IMG/VR virus record: IMGVR_UViG_3300042907_000270
Location: 1 to 35,578 of that record
DNA length: 35,578 nt
Strand: one strand, 5' to 3'
From: a virus
The position numbers and the translations under genes were made by a program. Positions 19,688 to 27,906 of this stretch are shown here, in pieces. The notes under the pieces are model-generated. The model was given only the letters and a program-made list of their open reading frames with translations. It was not told the DNA's origin and searched no databases. Numbering within the stretch: the first letter of the stretch is position 1; each line of letters starts with the position of its first letter.

Positions 19688-19964
19688 TGACATAACACCT
19701 GAACAATGGAATAGTATGAACGCTGTTAAAAAAGAACATAGTGATGGGTCAAGTGCAGATTACTATACTTTTCCAAAAGATTTTAGTGAGTTGCAGGATT
19801 TAATATCATATAAAAATATGAACGCACAAATTGGTGAGATATTTAGGGCTTGCTACAGATATGGAGAAGTTTCTCATAGTCCACCTTTGCGAGATATTAA
19901 GAAAATATTATTTTATGCAAAAGCTGAATTAAAACGATTGGAGAATATTAGTGCTCACGATTAA
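19671..19964 (+). CDS. Conserved phage protein, DUF3310-like (97 aa)
   Basis: The region LQDLISYKNMNAQIGEIFRACYRYGEV, then LRDIKKILFYAKAELKRLE, follows the outline of phage proteins with 'iE.kn...ari~KacYR.g' and 'rDl.Ki..fa..El.RL', called DUF3310 or nucleotide-kinase-like in some phages, although no P-loop is present here. Helical. It overlaps its neighbours on both sides and belongs to the same operon as the phosphoesterase. Role unknown; may be in nucleotide metabolism. Confidence 0.65.
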   Translation: MQKRINDITPEQWNSMNAVKKEHSDGSSADYYTFPKDFSELQDLISYKNMNAQIGEIFRACYRYGEVSHSPPLRDIKKILFYAKAELKRLENISAHD

Positions 19965-20127
19965 AGAATTGCAAGAGGTAATGCTTGAGCAGTTAGATGA
20001 GTTGGAGATATTTGACCTACTGGAAATTACCGCAGAGGATTTAGTCTATGCCTTTGAGGATAAAATAGCGAAATACCAAAAACGCATTTGTCTAGAGTTA
20101 GCTGATGAACAGGAGGATATATGGTAA
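19951..20127 (+). CDS. Small conserved phage protein, LTIKEL type, GTG start (58 aa)
   Basis: A GTG at 19951 follows TTGGAG closely and begins (M)LTIKELQEVMLEQLDELE; then FDLLEITAEDLVYAFEDKI. This is the outline of a small helical phage protein I recall from many podoviruses ('L.lkeL.er......d..llE.L.i..edLv..f.d.i'). An ATG at 19981 is an alternative but would lose the conserved start. It ends by overlapping the next ATG. Confidence 0.7.
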   Translation: MLTIKELQEVMLEQLDELEIFDLLEITAEDLVYAFEDKIAKYQKRICLELADEQEDIW

Positions 20128-20294
20128 AGAAAGCGAAAGTGAAAGTAGACCAAAAGCAATGGCACGTTCAGCTAGATTGTGAAGTGGAAGTTGTCAAGAG
20201 GGGGTATTATCCTGATACAGTTATTGCCAAACTCCCCGATGGAAAAGAAGCTCATGTAGACATGGCATACCTCGCCAAACTCAAAGGAGTTTAA
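20121..20294 (+). CDS. Small basic hypothetical protein (57 aa)
   Basis: ATG 20121, preceded by AGGAGG, the best ribosome site in this region. Starts MVKKAKVKVDQKQWHVQLDC; a beta-rich small protein with a lysine-rich N-terminus. It overlaps the previous gene by 7 bases. No family recognised. High expression is suggested by the ribosome site. Confidence 0.65.
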   Translation: MVKKAKVKVDQKQWHVQLDCEVEVVKRGYYPDTVIAKLPDGKEAHVDMAYLAKLKGV

Positions 20295-20295
20295 T

Positions 20296-20631
20296 GTGCT
20301 TAAAAGAGAAAAACAACGTATTTTTGAAAGTATTAAAGAAAGTGATATAAGTTATGAAGCGATTGAAAAATTACTTTTGTATTATACTAAACACGTTATA
20401 GATACTAATGACGCAGTTGGTAAGGAATTCGTAGATATTCTTGGAAAATCATTACTAGAAATGCAAAAACCTTTTGATACTCTATTTGATGAGTTGGATT
20501 TATATATATTCTACCCTGAAGAATCTACGCATCTTGGTTGTCCTTCTTATCCAATGTGTGATGAAGCTCCTAATGGTTGTATAAAAGTAAATGGTATTAG
20601 TGGTGTTGAATGGTATGGGCACAGAGATTAA
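20296..20631 (+). CDS. Hypothetical protein, GTG start (111 aa)
   Basis: GTG at 20296 follows AAAGGAG and begins (M)LKREKQRIFESIKESDISY. The N-terminal two thirds is helical; the C-terminal part has CPSYPMCDEAPNGC, which may bind metal. An ATG two bases earlier is in another frame. No known family. It is more AT-rich than its neighbours. Confidence 0.65.
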   Translation: MLKREKQRIFESIKESDISYEAIEKLLLYYTKHVIDTNDAVGKEFVDILGKSLLEMQKPFDTLFDELDLYIFYPEESTHLGCPSYPMCDEAPNGCIKVNGISGVEWYGHRD

Positions 20632-20648
20632 TTTAAAAGGGGTTTAAT

Positions 20649-20783
20649 ATGTTTGTATCAGTAGAATTTATTACGGGAATGATGGTCGGGTTTGAGTTAG
20701 TTGATAAGCGTATGCTTGGTGAGGAAAGTGGTCATGTGATTGTAGTAGATTTATTTATTATTCGTTTGATGTTTGACAAATAA
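20649..20783 (+). CDS. Small conserved phage protein, last gene of the rightward arm (44 aa)
   Basis: Starts MFVSVEFITGMMVGFELVD and ends VIVVDLFIIRLMFDK, two hydrophobic stretches around a charged middle. Short proteins of this outline ('GimfGFE.vd....~lvIDLfI.Ri.f') occur in many tailed phages, often near the end of early operons; I know no function. AAAGGGG precedes the ATG. A terminator follows 44 bp later. Confidence 0.65.
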   Translation: MFVSVEFITGMMVGFELVDKRMLGEESGHVIVVDLFIIRLMFDK

Positions 20784-20826
20784 TGATTTTAGCAAGCTTG
20801 TCTTGCACTCTAGGGCTTGTTTAAAA

Positions 20827-20882
20827 AGAGGGGTCTATGTAACGGTATCAGTTTTATATGATATTCGCTTCTAGACCCCTTT
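20827..20882. terminator. Bidirectional terminator between convergent arms
   Basis: AGGGGTCTA (20829-20837) pairs perfectly with TAGACCCCT (20872-20880), and AAAG before and TTT after extend the stem and supply T runs in both directions. The 34-nt loop holds a smaller TATCA/TGATA hairpin. It lies between the last rightward stop (20783) and the first leftward stop (20903), where both strands need termination. Confidence 0.75.
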
Positions 20883-20902
20883 ATGTGCGTTTTAGAGCTA
20901 TT

Positions 20903-22357
20903 TTACTGATTAAATGGTTCTAAAGCCGTATTTTCATCCTGTAAAAACCTACTTGATAGCTCAGCAGGTATCACACCACGAATAATTGATGATTTTAAGG
21001 CAGTAGCCGTAATATCTTTTGTTTTACCTAATTTAGTTTTATTATAAAATCTAGAAACTTGTGATTTTAGTGTTGCTAACTCACCAACATCTATTGTTTT
21101 TAATTTAGCAATCTTTGGATATAATCTATTAAATTCAGATAAAGCTTCTTCTTCAGGTAAATTTTTTAAATAGCTTGCTAAAGCAATACGGAAATCTCGT
21201 TTACCTACTGCAGATTTTCCAATATTCTCAATTGCCCTATCAGTTAGCTCTCCTGTAAATCCTTGGTTTATAATTACAGGAATACTATCCCTAGCAGTTG
21301 CTACATAACCATTAGATTCCATTTCTTTTAAAGTTGAATACAAAGGAGTTCCTGAAACTCGTTGTGTAAATTTATCTACAGATTCTTTTAACAATGCAGA
21401 AGCATCATCACTAATCTTAATACCATTCCATTCAGGTTCAGCTTGTTGTATAGTATTTAAGAATTTACTATTCCAACCTTTTGCAATTAAAGGGTCTTTA
21501 GAATTTTGACCATTAACTAAATTAACAATTGTACCAAAATCTTCTTTTTTAGAGAAACCTTGAGATGGTCCTTGTTTTAATCTTATTAGCATATCTTTAG
21601 CTTCAGGACTATCTTTAAAACTATTATTATCAAAAGTAGTATAAAAATATTTTCTTAATGCCCCTACAGGTTTTTCAGCTTGAGCTATTTGGACACCTAT
21701 ACTAGATACTATATCAGCATCAAGTTTTTCTTGTTGAGCAGTAAATACATCTGTAGCAACACCTGCTTTTCTATTTTCAGCACCAAATAGTTTATTACGA
21801 GCCGCTATATCTGATTCACTACGACCTGCTGCTACTGTTTTTGCTGCCCTAGCCTTACTATAACCACCACCCCCTGTTACAGTTGAACCTAAAGCAATAA
21901 GACCTGACAAAGGGGTTCTAGTGATTAAGTCGCCTGTTAGAGTTGGAACTGCACCTGTAGCAAGTTCTGTCCCAAAAGCCCACATTTGACCTTCAGGTGA
22001 GTTGTTGGTAGCTTCCCTTACAAATTCACCAGCAGTGGTTGAAGCCACACCTGATGTTCCACCTTTGATTGCTTTCCAAGCAGCATTAGCAGCAGTTAAA
22101 GCACCTTTACCTAAGACAGCCTCACCGCCACCAAACACTGTTCCAGCTAAAGTTCCTAATGCAATGGCTTCAGGGCTAATAGTATAAGGCTCTTTAAATT
22201 GTTGAGCAGATTCTATGGCATTTCGTGGACCTGACATCTCTGCAATAGCATCCGCTAATTGATTAGCTTCTTTTAGCAAAACAGGGTCATTAGGTGACGC
22301 TTGTAAAGCTTTATCTACATTACTTAAAGCATCTTCTATTTCTTGAATAGTTGCCAT
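20903..22357 (-). CDS. Probable internal virion / DNA ejection protein (484 aa)
   Basis: Last gene of the leftward late arm. N-terminus is helical (MATIQEIEDALSNVDKALQ), then a glycine- and alanine-rich region (about 60-175, ALGTLAGTVFGGGEAVLGKGA and STVTGGGGYSKARAAK) that could insert in membranes, then a long helical C-terminal half. Position at the end of a run of three similar proteins, after tail genes, fits the ejection proteins of podoviruses (P22 gp7/gp20/gp16, T7 gp14-16), which leave the virion and form a channel across the cell envelope. I see no lysozyme motif. The precise role is inferred from context and composition. Confidence 0.6.
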   Translation of the reverse strand: MATIQEIEDALSNVDKALQASPNDPVLLKEANQLADAIAEMSGPRNAIESAQQFKEPYTISPEAIALGTLAGTVFGGGEAVLGKGALTAANAAWKAIKGGTSGVASTTAGEFVREATNNSPEGQMWAFGTELATGAVPTLTGDLITRTPLSGLIALGSTVTGGGGYSKARAAKTVAAGRSESDIAARNKLFGAENRKAGVATDVFTAQQEKLDADIVSSIGVQIAQAEKPVGALRKYFYTTFDNNSFKDSPEAKDMLIRLKQGPSQGFSKKEDFGTIVNLVNGQNSKDPLIAKGWNSKFLNTIQQAEPEWNGIKISDDASALLKESVDKFTQRVSGTPLYSTLKEMESNGYVATARDSIPVIINQGFTGELTDRAIENIGKSAVGKRDFRIALASYLKNLPEEEALSEFNRLYPKIAKLKTIDVGELATLKSQVSRFYNKTKLGKTKDITATALKSSIIRGVIPAELSSRFLQDENTALEPFNQ

Positions 22358-22362
22358 TTTAC

Positions 22363-23607
22363 TTACCTTTTAGTTTTATATTTATTTACAAGTGAATCAA
22401 CAGAAGAACCACCTGTTGTAGGCATTGCTTTTGGAGAATATATATTAACTAAATCAGGGTCTTTAATACTTTGTAATTTACGAGTGTAGTCATTATAAGT
22501 GGACTTTGCATTACGCTCAACTACATCTGTCAATACTTGAATTTCAGGAATAGTTAAATCATCAATACTACCTGTTGTTGCTTTTTCTACAATTTGTTGC
22601 TCGTAGTTAGATATAGCACCAGTGCCTTTAAGACGAGCACGAGCTGTTAAAGCTAAGTCTGCTAGACCTTGAATTGCAGAACGCGTATTTGCAAGTTGTT
22701 TATCATTAGTACCACCAGCATATACTTGAGCAACTTGAGCCAAGGTTTTTCTTAAGGAGGCTCCTGGCCCTACAATTACTTTATTAGAACTAATGGCTTT
22801 CCGAATATCGCCTACAGCAACAATAGCATCAGCAGAAGCATTTGCAGCAGGAAGTTCTGCAGATAGTATCGCACCTGCTTCAGCAGCAATAGATTTTTGT
22901 GTATTTACTTGAACAGTTGAAGCACCTGACTTAGCTAATTTAGTTTTAAAATTATCTAAATAATCTAACTCTTGTATTTCAGCATTAGTTATAGTTCCTA
23001 AAGCTTTTTTATCCGCTAACTCAACCATACGATTTTCAATAGAAGTTTTATTTTTCTCTACTTCTTTATCAATAGCTAATTGAATATTATTTGCTAATGG
23101 TGTATTATTAGAATCTTTAGCTAATTGTAAATTGTTAGATAATTGTACGATTTTAGGCAAAGCCTCTTGATAAGCTTTAGAAGCCTCACCAATAAATTTA
23201 CTTGTTTGAGCAGCTTCTTTCCCTTGAGCAATAGCTTGATTTTGAGCCACTTGTAAATTCTGATAAGCATTATTAGCTAGTTCAGGTAAATTAGCTGCCA
23301 TAGCTGCTTCATATACAGCAGCACTTAATTTGTAAGGGTCACGCATATCTTCAGGTGACAAAGAGGATTGCACTTCTTGTAATAATTGATTTTCTTTTGT
23401 TTGTCTAGCAAGCATTGGGTCTTCTGAACCTAACAATCCACCAATAGTTCTACCAATATTCCTACCACGAATAGCCGCATCATAAATCATACCTTGTTCA
23501 GGGTCTAATTTAGCTTCTGCTAATGCTTGAGCACGAAACTGTAAATCTTGCTGTTGTTTAAACAGCTCAGGGGAAACCCCAAATAATCCTTGTACTATTT
23601 CAGCCAT
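22363..23607 (-). CDS. Probable internal virion protein, coiled-coil (414 aa)
   Basis: A glutamine- and alanine-rich helical protein: FGVSPELFKQQQDLQFRAQALAEA near the N-terminus, a stretch RTIGGLLGSEDPMLARQTKE, long coiled-coil segments, and GPGASLRKTLAQVAQVYAGG...IQGLADLALTARARLKGTGAISNYEQQIVEKA in the last third, a block I recall from phage ejection or lytic-transglycosylase-neighbour proteins. GTTTAAAC at 23556-23563. Start ATG has AAGGAA upstream. It lies between two other putative ejection proteins, with 5- and 15-bp gaps. No enzyme motif. Confidence 0.6.
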   Translation of the reverse strand: MAEIVQGLFGVSPELFKQQQDLQFRAQALAEAKLDPEQGMIYDAAIRGRNIGRTIGGLLGSEDPMLARQTKENQLLQEVQSSLSPEDMRDPYKLSAAVYEAAMAANLPELANNAYQNLQVAQNQAIAQGKEAAQTSKFIGEASKAYQEALPKIVQLSNNLQLAKDSNNTPLANNIQLAIDKEVEKNKTSIENRMVELADKKALGTITNAEIQELDYLDNFKTKLAKSGASTVQVNTQKSIAAEAGAILSAELPAANASADAIVAVGDIRKAISSNKVIVGPGASLRKTLAQVAQVYAGGTNDKQLANTRSAIQGLADLALTARARLKGTGAISNYEQQIVEKATTGSIDDLTIPEIQVLTDVVERNAKSTYNDYTRKLQSIKDPDLVNIYSPKAMPTTGGSSVDSLVNKYKTKR

Positions 23608-23622
23608 AATTATTCCTTCTTA

Positions 23623-24627
23623 TTAGTAAAATACACCAGCCATGCGTTGACCACCATAGGTAGCTGGGTCTACATAGGAAGATTGCCCTAGTTGATATGC
23701 TTGTACACCCTCAGTAGAAGGAAGACCACCAAATAAACCACTCCAATTTATTTTACCTAAACCTTCTCCAGCACTATTCCAAGCAGCTTGATTAGCTCGT
23801 TGAGTATTTAAATTTTGTAAATAATTTACACGATTTATATCAGCATTGTAAGCAGCAGTTTGATTACCAAGTTGACCAACACTAATACCAGTATTTAAAC
23901 CTTGAGCCATAGTGTTAGCACCAAGATTTTCAAGATTGATACCATAACCCATAAGAGTATTAGCGGTGTTATATGGGTCGGTTAAGTAAGATTGACCTAA
24001 GCCATACAAAGCACCTGCACGTTGTAAGTCTTCACCTTGGATTGCACGAGCACGGTCTTCTGCACTTAATGCAAGAGCAGCATTTTGTTGTTCACGAGCT
24101 TGAGCTAAAGCAAATTGTTGAGGATTCACATAACCAGTCCCCATACCAACACCTTGACCAGTAGTTCCACGAGCAAATTGTAAATCGTTTAAACGACTTG
24201 ATTCTTGAGCACGAGATGGCTCTAACAATGCTTGTTGACGATTATAATAATCTTGGGTCATTGCCCCTGTATCCATACCTGTTGCTCGTCCAAATAATCC
24301 CTTACCGTAATCAGATACTTGTTGAGCATAGGCTGTTTGTTCAGCAGAAGGGAGGGCAGCAGCCGCACCAGCAAAATACTGGTCACGGAACGCTTGCATT
24401 TCAGGGGTAAGGGTATAAGATGCTGTTCTAGCATTTGGGTCAACTGTAGATGTAGCAATACCTGATTTAATGCTATATGGAGTAAATCCAGCAGAAGTAG
24501 GTGAACCGCCCTTACCACCACCGCCACCTGATGTCAAACCACCAAGAGCCCCAGCAGCAGCACCAGCCCAACCTCCTGTGGCAAAACCACCTAGTGCTCC
24601 AGTAACTCCTTTAACTAATTTACCCAT
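23623..24627 (-). CDS. Probable DNA ejection / internal virion protein (334 aa)
   Basis: The N-terminus is glycine- and alanine-rich (GFATGGWAGAAAGALGGLTSGGGGG), a feature of phage pilot proteins that enter membranes. The centre has ESSRLNDLQFARGTTGQGVGMG and QQFALAQAREQQNAALALSAEDRA, which I recognise from a group of virion proteins of marine and freshwater podoviruses with an 'RLr..LfarGttG' signature. Helical, Q-rich remainder ends TYGGQRMAGVFY. GTTTAAAC (24187-24194) encodes S-R-L-N-D. It starts the group of three putative ejection proteins and overlaps the upstream gene. Confidence 0.65.
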   Translation of the reverse strand: MGKLVKGVTGALGGFATGGWAGAAAGALGGLTSGGGGGKGGSPTSAGFTPYSIKSGIATSTVDPNARTASYTLTPEMQAFRDQYFAGAAAALPSAEQTAYAQQVSDYGKGLFGRATGMDTGAMTQDYYNRQQALLEPSRAQESSRLNDLQFARGTTGQGVGMGTGYVNPQQFALAQAREQQNAALALSAEDRARAIQGEDLQRAGALYGLGQSYLTDPYNTANTLMGYGINLENLGANTMAQGLNTGISVGQLGNQTAAYNADINRVNYLQNLNTQRANQAAWNSAGEGLGKINWSGLFGGLPSTEGVQAYQLGQSSYVDPATYGGQRMAGVFY

Positions 24628-24935
24628 TATATATTACTCCAAATAAACATCATATTTTTAGAACCATCCTCTATTAGTATTTCATCTAAACAAGGATAGA
24701 AACCCATCATTGTTATAAATTTAAAATGTTTTTTATCTTCTTTGTCATGCACAGCTACTACTGGTTTATCTTGTTTAGAAAACAAATTATAACTATCTAC
24801 TGCTAACTGGTGTTTTACTGTTTTATTCCATTTAGTTATATCACAATGCACTACTATAATTTCTTGTATTTCATTATATAAAACATATTCAAAATAAATC
24901 GTATAGTCTTTTTTAACTAAGACTGGATGCTTCAT
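24627..24935 (-). CDS. Hypothetical protein, possibly a small GNAT-like remnant (102 aa)
   Basis: Between a tail-fibre gene and the ejection proteins, overlapping the latter by one base. It has AVDSYNLFSKQDKPVVAVHDKEDKKHFKFITMMGFYPC, which loosely resembles the end of GNAT acetyltransferases, where a 'lv...N..ai.fyeklGF' block occurs. Phages often carry a small GNAT-like protein here. There is no clear acetyl-CoA loop, so the enzyme call is tentative; it may be purely structural. More AT-rich than its neighbours. Confidence 0.55.
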   Translation of the reverse strand: MKHPVLVKKDYTIYFEYVLYNEIQEIIVVHCDITKWNKTVKHQLAVDSYNLFSKQDKPVVAVHDKEDKKHFKFITMMGFYPCLDEILIEDGSKNMMFIWSNI

Positions 24936-24938
24936 AAG

Positions 24939-25613
24939 TTAGGCAGTACGTGTCCACATATATACAACAATATATGGAGGCAAGTTAGCATTAGTTCCAC
25001 TTACACCAGCAGTTGCTACAGTTGTTGATACAGAGATACCAGTAGTAGCAGAATTTGTACTTGTTTGTGTAGACCAATCAGGATTACCACGACCTTCTTC
25101 AAAACCATCTTGACCAACATATCCACCTAAAGTAGTAGCAACACGACCAACGTGACTATGACCTGAATCTGAAACACTTGATGTGGCAGTGTGTGAGTGA
25201 CTTGCTACAACAGCATCAGCACTACCACCAGTAGCACCACCTGCAAAGCCACCACCTGCTCCAATTAATGTCCTACCAGCACCAAAAGCAGTCCATGTAC
25301 CAAAACCAAGAGAAGTTGCAGGATTAGAGGAACTTGTAGAACTAAATATAGCACCTACAGGGAAGGCTAAAGCTAAAGCTGCTGTTACAAAAGCAGTAGT
25401 GGCTATTTGAGTACTATTAGTGTTAGCAGCAGCAGTAGGAGCTAAGGGTGTCCCTGTAAATGTAGGAGATGTTGTATCTGCTTTACTAGCTACAGCAGTA
25501 GCAATAGCATTATACTCATCATCAATCTCAGCACCTTTAATAATCTTACTAGGATTACCTGTAAGCAAGGCATCCTTTGTATAGAAGTTTGTTGCTTTTA
25601 CATAGTTTGACAT
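24939..25613 (-). CDS. Tail fibre / tail-collar protein (224 aa)
   Basis: Residues about 40-75 (ASKADTTSPTFTGTPLAPTAAANTNSTQIATTAFV) are the repeat block typical of phage tail fibres. Then PVGAIFSS...GFGTWTAFGAGRTLIGAGGG (about 85-120) is the tail-collar type domain that opens '..P.G.i.......p..~gwG.W...G.gR.lig.gg', followed by HSHTATS and SGHSHVG metal-binding-like histidine repeats and the end NANLPPYIVVYMWTRTA. These are receptor-binding tips. It is late, next to the stabilisation protein gene. It probably attaches to the tail hub. Confidence 0.85.
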   Translation of the reverse strand: MSNYVKATNFYTKDALLTGNPSKIIKGAEIDDEYNAIATAVASKADTTSPTFTGTPLAPTAAANTNSTQIATTAFVTAALALAFPVGAIFSSTSSSNPATSLGFGTWTAFGAGRTLIGAGGGFAGGATGGSADAVVASHSHTATSSVSDSGHSHVGRVATTLGGYVGQDGFEEGRGNPDWSTQTSTNSATTGISVSTTVATAGVSGTNANLPPYIVVYMWTRTA

Positions 25614-27202
25614 TATACCATCTTCCCTGTTTTCAAATAGATTGTTAATTGTTGTAAGCTGACAGGAGCACCTTCAATTGGAACTTCCACACCAAATTGC
25701 AATATTTTACCTGAGCCACCTAGGTGCATAACAATATCATTAATAGCAATACCAGTAGAGAATTCCCCTACATTGTATTCTGCTATATTATACTCAGCAC
25801 TACCACCAATAAAATCTTTTGTAAATGTTCTACTTGTATAGGTTGTTTTATAATCAAACCCATATTTAAATACAACATCTTGTGTACCAGCAGCAATTAC
25901 AATTACACTTACTTTCTTTAAAAATTTAAGACTATAAGGTTCACCTGCATCTATGTTAGAAGTATAATATTCTAAACGATACGATTCACCATTATCAGAG
26001 TAACCAAAATACTTACCAATACCACCTGCCATACCTAGATATAAGTTTCTATCTCTAGTCTTACAAAGAGCTTTAGGTAAGAAACTTTCCCATGTTGTTA
26101 CACGAGCAGCACCATTTTCTAATGTCTGACGTAAGTCAAAGTAAAAGGCTTGCTTTAAATTAGGTAAAACTAATAGATAAAAAGCATCTCTCTCAAAATA
26201 AATACTTTTAACTTCTGTTAATACTTCACCTGAAATGTACTGAACTAAGTCATCACGAACATTAGCAGACAAGTCACGCATTGGCATACTCTTGTCTTGT
26301 ACTACTCGATTAAAACTACGTACACCACTATTACTTAAGAATATTAAATCTGTACCTGTTTGTTGTATAGTATCACGAGCAATACATCCAACACCTGTAA
26401 CCACATCAGCAAGAGTTAAATTAGTAGGGTCATCAGGTGAATCGTATATTATAATGTTATTACGGCAGAATATAATAAGATAATTATTATGTGAGGATAT
26501 ACCAACAATTTGGTCACTGCTACCAACAACAGATTCAATATCAATTAAACCTGAACCTACCCCTGTAAAAGCCGCACCATCTAGTAATTTGCTATAATAA
26601 ACTGTTGTCTTAGCACCAGTTACACCTGCCACCCAATGACGACCAAATGCTGTATGTGAACAGTCAGGGTCAAAGGTAGATACACCTGTAGGTTTAGTGC
26701 CATAATCCCCTACTCGTTGCCAAATATAAGCACCAGTATGGTTAGCTTTGCGATATACAAGGAGTGGATTACCTGTTTGAGCAGCAAACCCATACATTGT
26801 ATTACCATAACCAGCACCTTCTGCTAGTTGTGAGAATTGCCACCTATTACCAGTAAAAGTAATTGTAAGGTTAGTTGTTTGGTCTGCTTGTTTAACTGGG
26901 AGTTCTGTAAGGGTAGTAGAGCCACTATACATCTTACCACCACCACAAGAGAGAATAGTGGCTGTTAAGTCTATATCAATAAACTCAAATAAAGATTCTA
27001 GATAAGTAGTAGAACCTAAAGTACCCCTACTTGTAGTAACTGGTGTCCAACCCCTACGGCTACCTAAACGACCAAACTTATCTATGATACAGTTAATAGC
27101 TTTTGTGGCATATCCACTCTCCAATGTCACACCACTCTCTTGAGTATTTAACCCAAGAAAGCCAAGTGCGGCATTGCTAAGAGCTTTTAAAGCCCCTGCC
27201 AT
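25613..27202 (-). CDS. Tail stabilisation / tail needle-plug protein, P22 gp10-like (529 aa)
   Basis: Starts MAGALKALSNAALGFLGLNTQESGVTL, the ATG at 27202-27200 overlapping the previous stop (TAATG); a slightly earlier in-frame ATG lies inside that gene. The blocks NCIIDKFGRLGSRRGW near residue 45, HWVAGVTGAKTTVYYS, IVGISSHNNYLIIFCRNNIIIY, and FLSNSGVRSFNRVVQDKSMPMRDLSANVRDDLV match the phage stabilisation protein family that forms the lower tail (P22 gp10, T7 gp12-like nozzle). It should close the tail after packaging together with the adaptor at 27202-27843. The C-terminal third is beta-rich. Confidence 0.85.
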   Translation of the reverse strand: MAGALKALSNAALGFLGLNTQESGVTLESGYATKAINCIIDKFGRLGSRRGWTPVTTSRGTLGSTTYLESLFEFIDIDLTATILSCGGGKMYSGSTTLTELPVKQADQTTNLTITFTGNRWQFSQLAEGAGYGNTMYGFAAQTGNPLLVYRKANHTGAYIWQRVGDYGTKPTGVSTFDPDCSHTAFGRHWVAGVTGAKTTVYYSKLLDGAAFTGVGSGLIDIESVVGSSDQIVGISSHNNYLIIFCRNNIIIYDSPDDPTNLTLADVVTGVGCIARDTIQQTGTDLIFLSNSGVRSFNRVVQDKSMPMRDLSANVRDDLVQYISGEVLTEVKSIYFERDAFYLLVLPNLKQAFYFDLRQTLENGAARVTTWESFLPKALCKTRDRNLYLGMAGGIGKYFGYSDNGESYRLEYYTSNIDAGEPYSLKFLKKVSVIVIAAGTQDVVFKYGFDYKTTYTSRTFTKDFIGGSAEYNIAEYNVGEFSTGIAINDIVMHLGGSGKILQFGVEVPIEGAPVSLQQLTIYLKTGKMV

Positions 27203-27843
27203 TAACAGGCTCTCCAAATAGTTTCATCTTGTCTAATAGAAGCTTCAATAGCAATTAAATCAGCAGCAAGTGAACGATAGCGTTGTTCTTGTTCAGCATA
27301 ACCACCATCATCGCCACGCTCACTAATTGCACGAGCTAAAGCACCTTCTACAAGGAGATTGGCTGGAATTTGTATTTGTGTGGAATCTGCTACTAACTCT
27401 TGTTGAGGGAGTATTACATTAATACGGATATTATATACACCATCAGGTATTGGATATAAATCTATTTGAGTATCCCCATTAGAATTTACACCATTGAAGT
27501 TGTAATAGATAGGTGCGCTGTGCTGAACACTTGACATTAAAAACTGTTCATCAAACCAACGGCTACTGCGTTCTTCCATGAATACATCTTCTGTATCATT
27601 TACAACATCTAATACACGGAAACGAGTGCCTGAATCAACTAACACATAGTTAAACAAAGAATCAGTTGTAGTGGCAGTTAGTGTTGTGCGTAGAGCAGAC
27701 CAATTCCAAGAGTTTTCAATCTCTACTTTTACAACATTCACTAAATCCCCAATAAGCTTGGAGTATGGAGTTTCATTGACAGTAGTAACCTCGTTCTCAC
27801 GAAGTCGTCTTAAAACTCTATTACATACTTCTAAATATGTCAA
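27202..27843 (-). CDS. Head-to-tail adaptor / tail tubular protein A-like (213 aa)
   Basis: Starts MTYLEVCNRVLRRLRENEVTTV; then IGDLVNVVKVEIENSWNWSALRTTLT, the outline of podovirus adaptors (T7 gp11, P22 gp4-like), in which an N-terminal helix bundle docks on the portal. C-terminal region is beta-rich then helical (LAVEGALARAISERGDDGG type). It pairs with the stabilisation protein gene, overlapping it by one base. The ATG has AAAAGGAA upstream and a perfect promoter sits about 30 bp before, so it starts a new late transcription unit. Confidence 0.8.
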   Translation of the reverse strand: MTYLEVCNRVLRRLRENEVTTVNETPYSKLIGDLVNVVKVEIENSWNWSALRTTLTATTTDSLFNYVLVDSGTRFRVLDVVNDTEDVFMEERSSRWFDEQFLMSSVQHSAPIYYNFNGVNSNGDTQIDLYPIPDGVYNIRINVILPQQELVADSTQIQIPANLLVEGALARAISERGDDGGYAEQEQRYRSLAADLIAIEASIRQDETIWRAC

Positions 27844-27869
27844 TTTATATTCCTTTTAATTATAATACA

Positions 27870-27898
27870 ATTATATCACAATAGATACAATTTGTCAA
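27870..27898 (-). promoter_or_regulatory. Consensus sigma-70 promoter for the tail genes
   Basis: Leftward TTGACA (27898-27893), 17-nt spacer, TATAAT (27875-27870), with TGA before the -10. The TTGTGATATAAT end is the same as in the promoter at 583-611. It sits in the 63-bp gap before the tail adaptor gene. Confidence 0.85.
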
Positions 27899-27906
27899 CC
27901 TATTTC

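Noticed and set aside
24627-24935. Confident GNAT acetyltransferase
   Set aside because: Only the end-motif resembles GNAT; no acetyl-CoA binding loop is visible.
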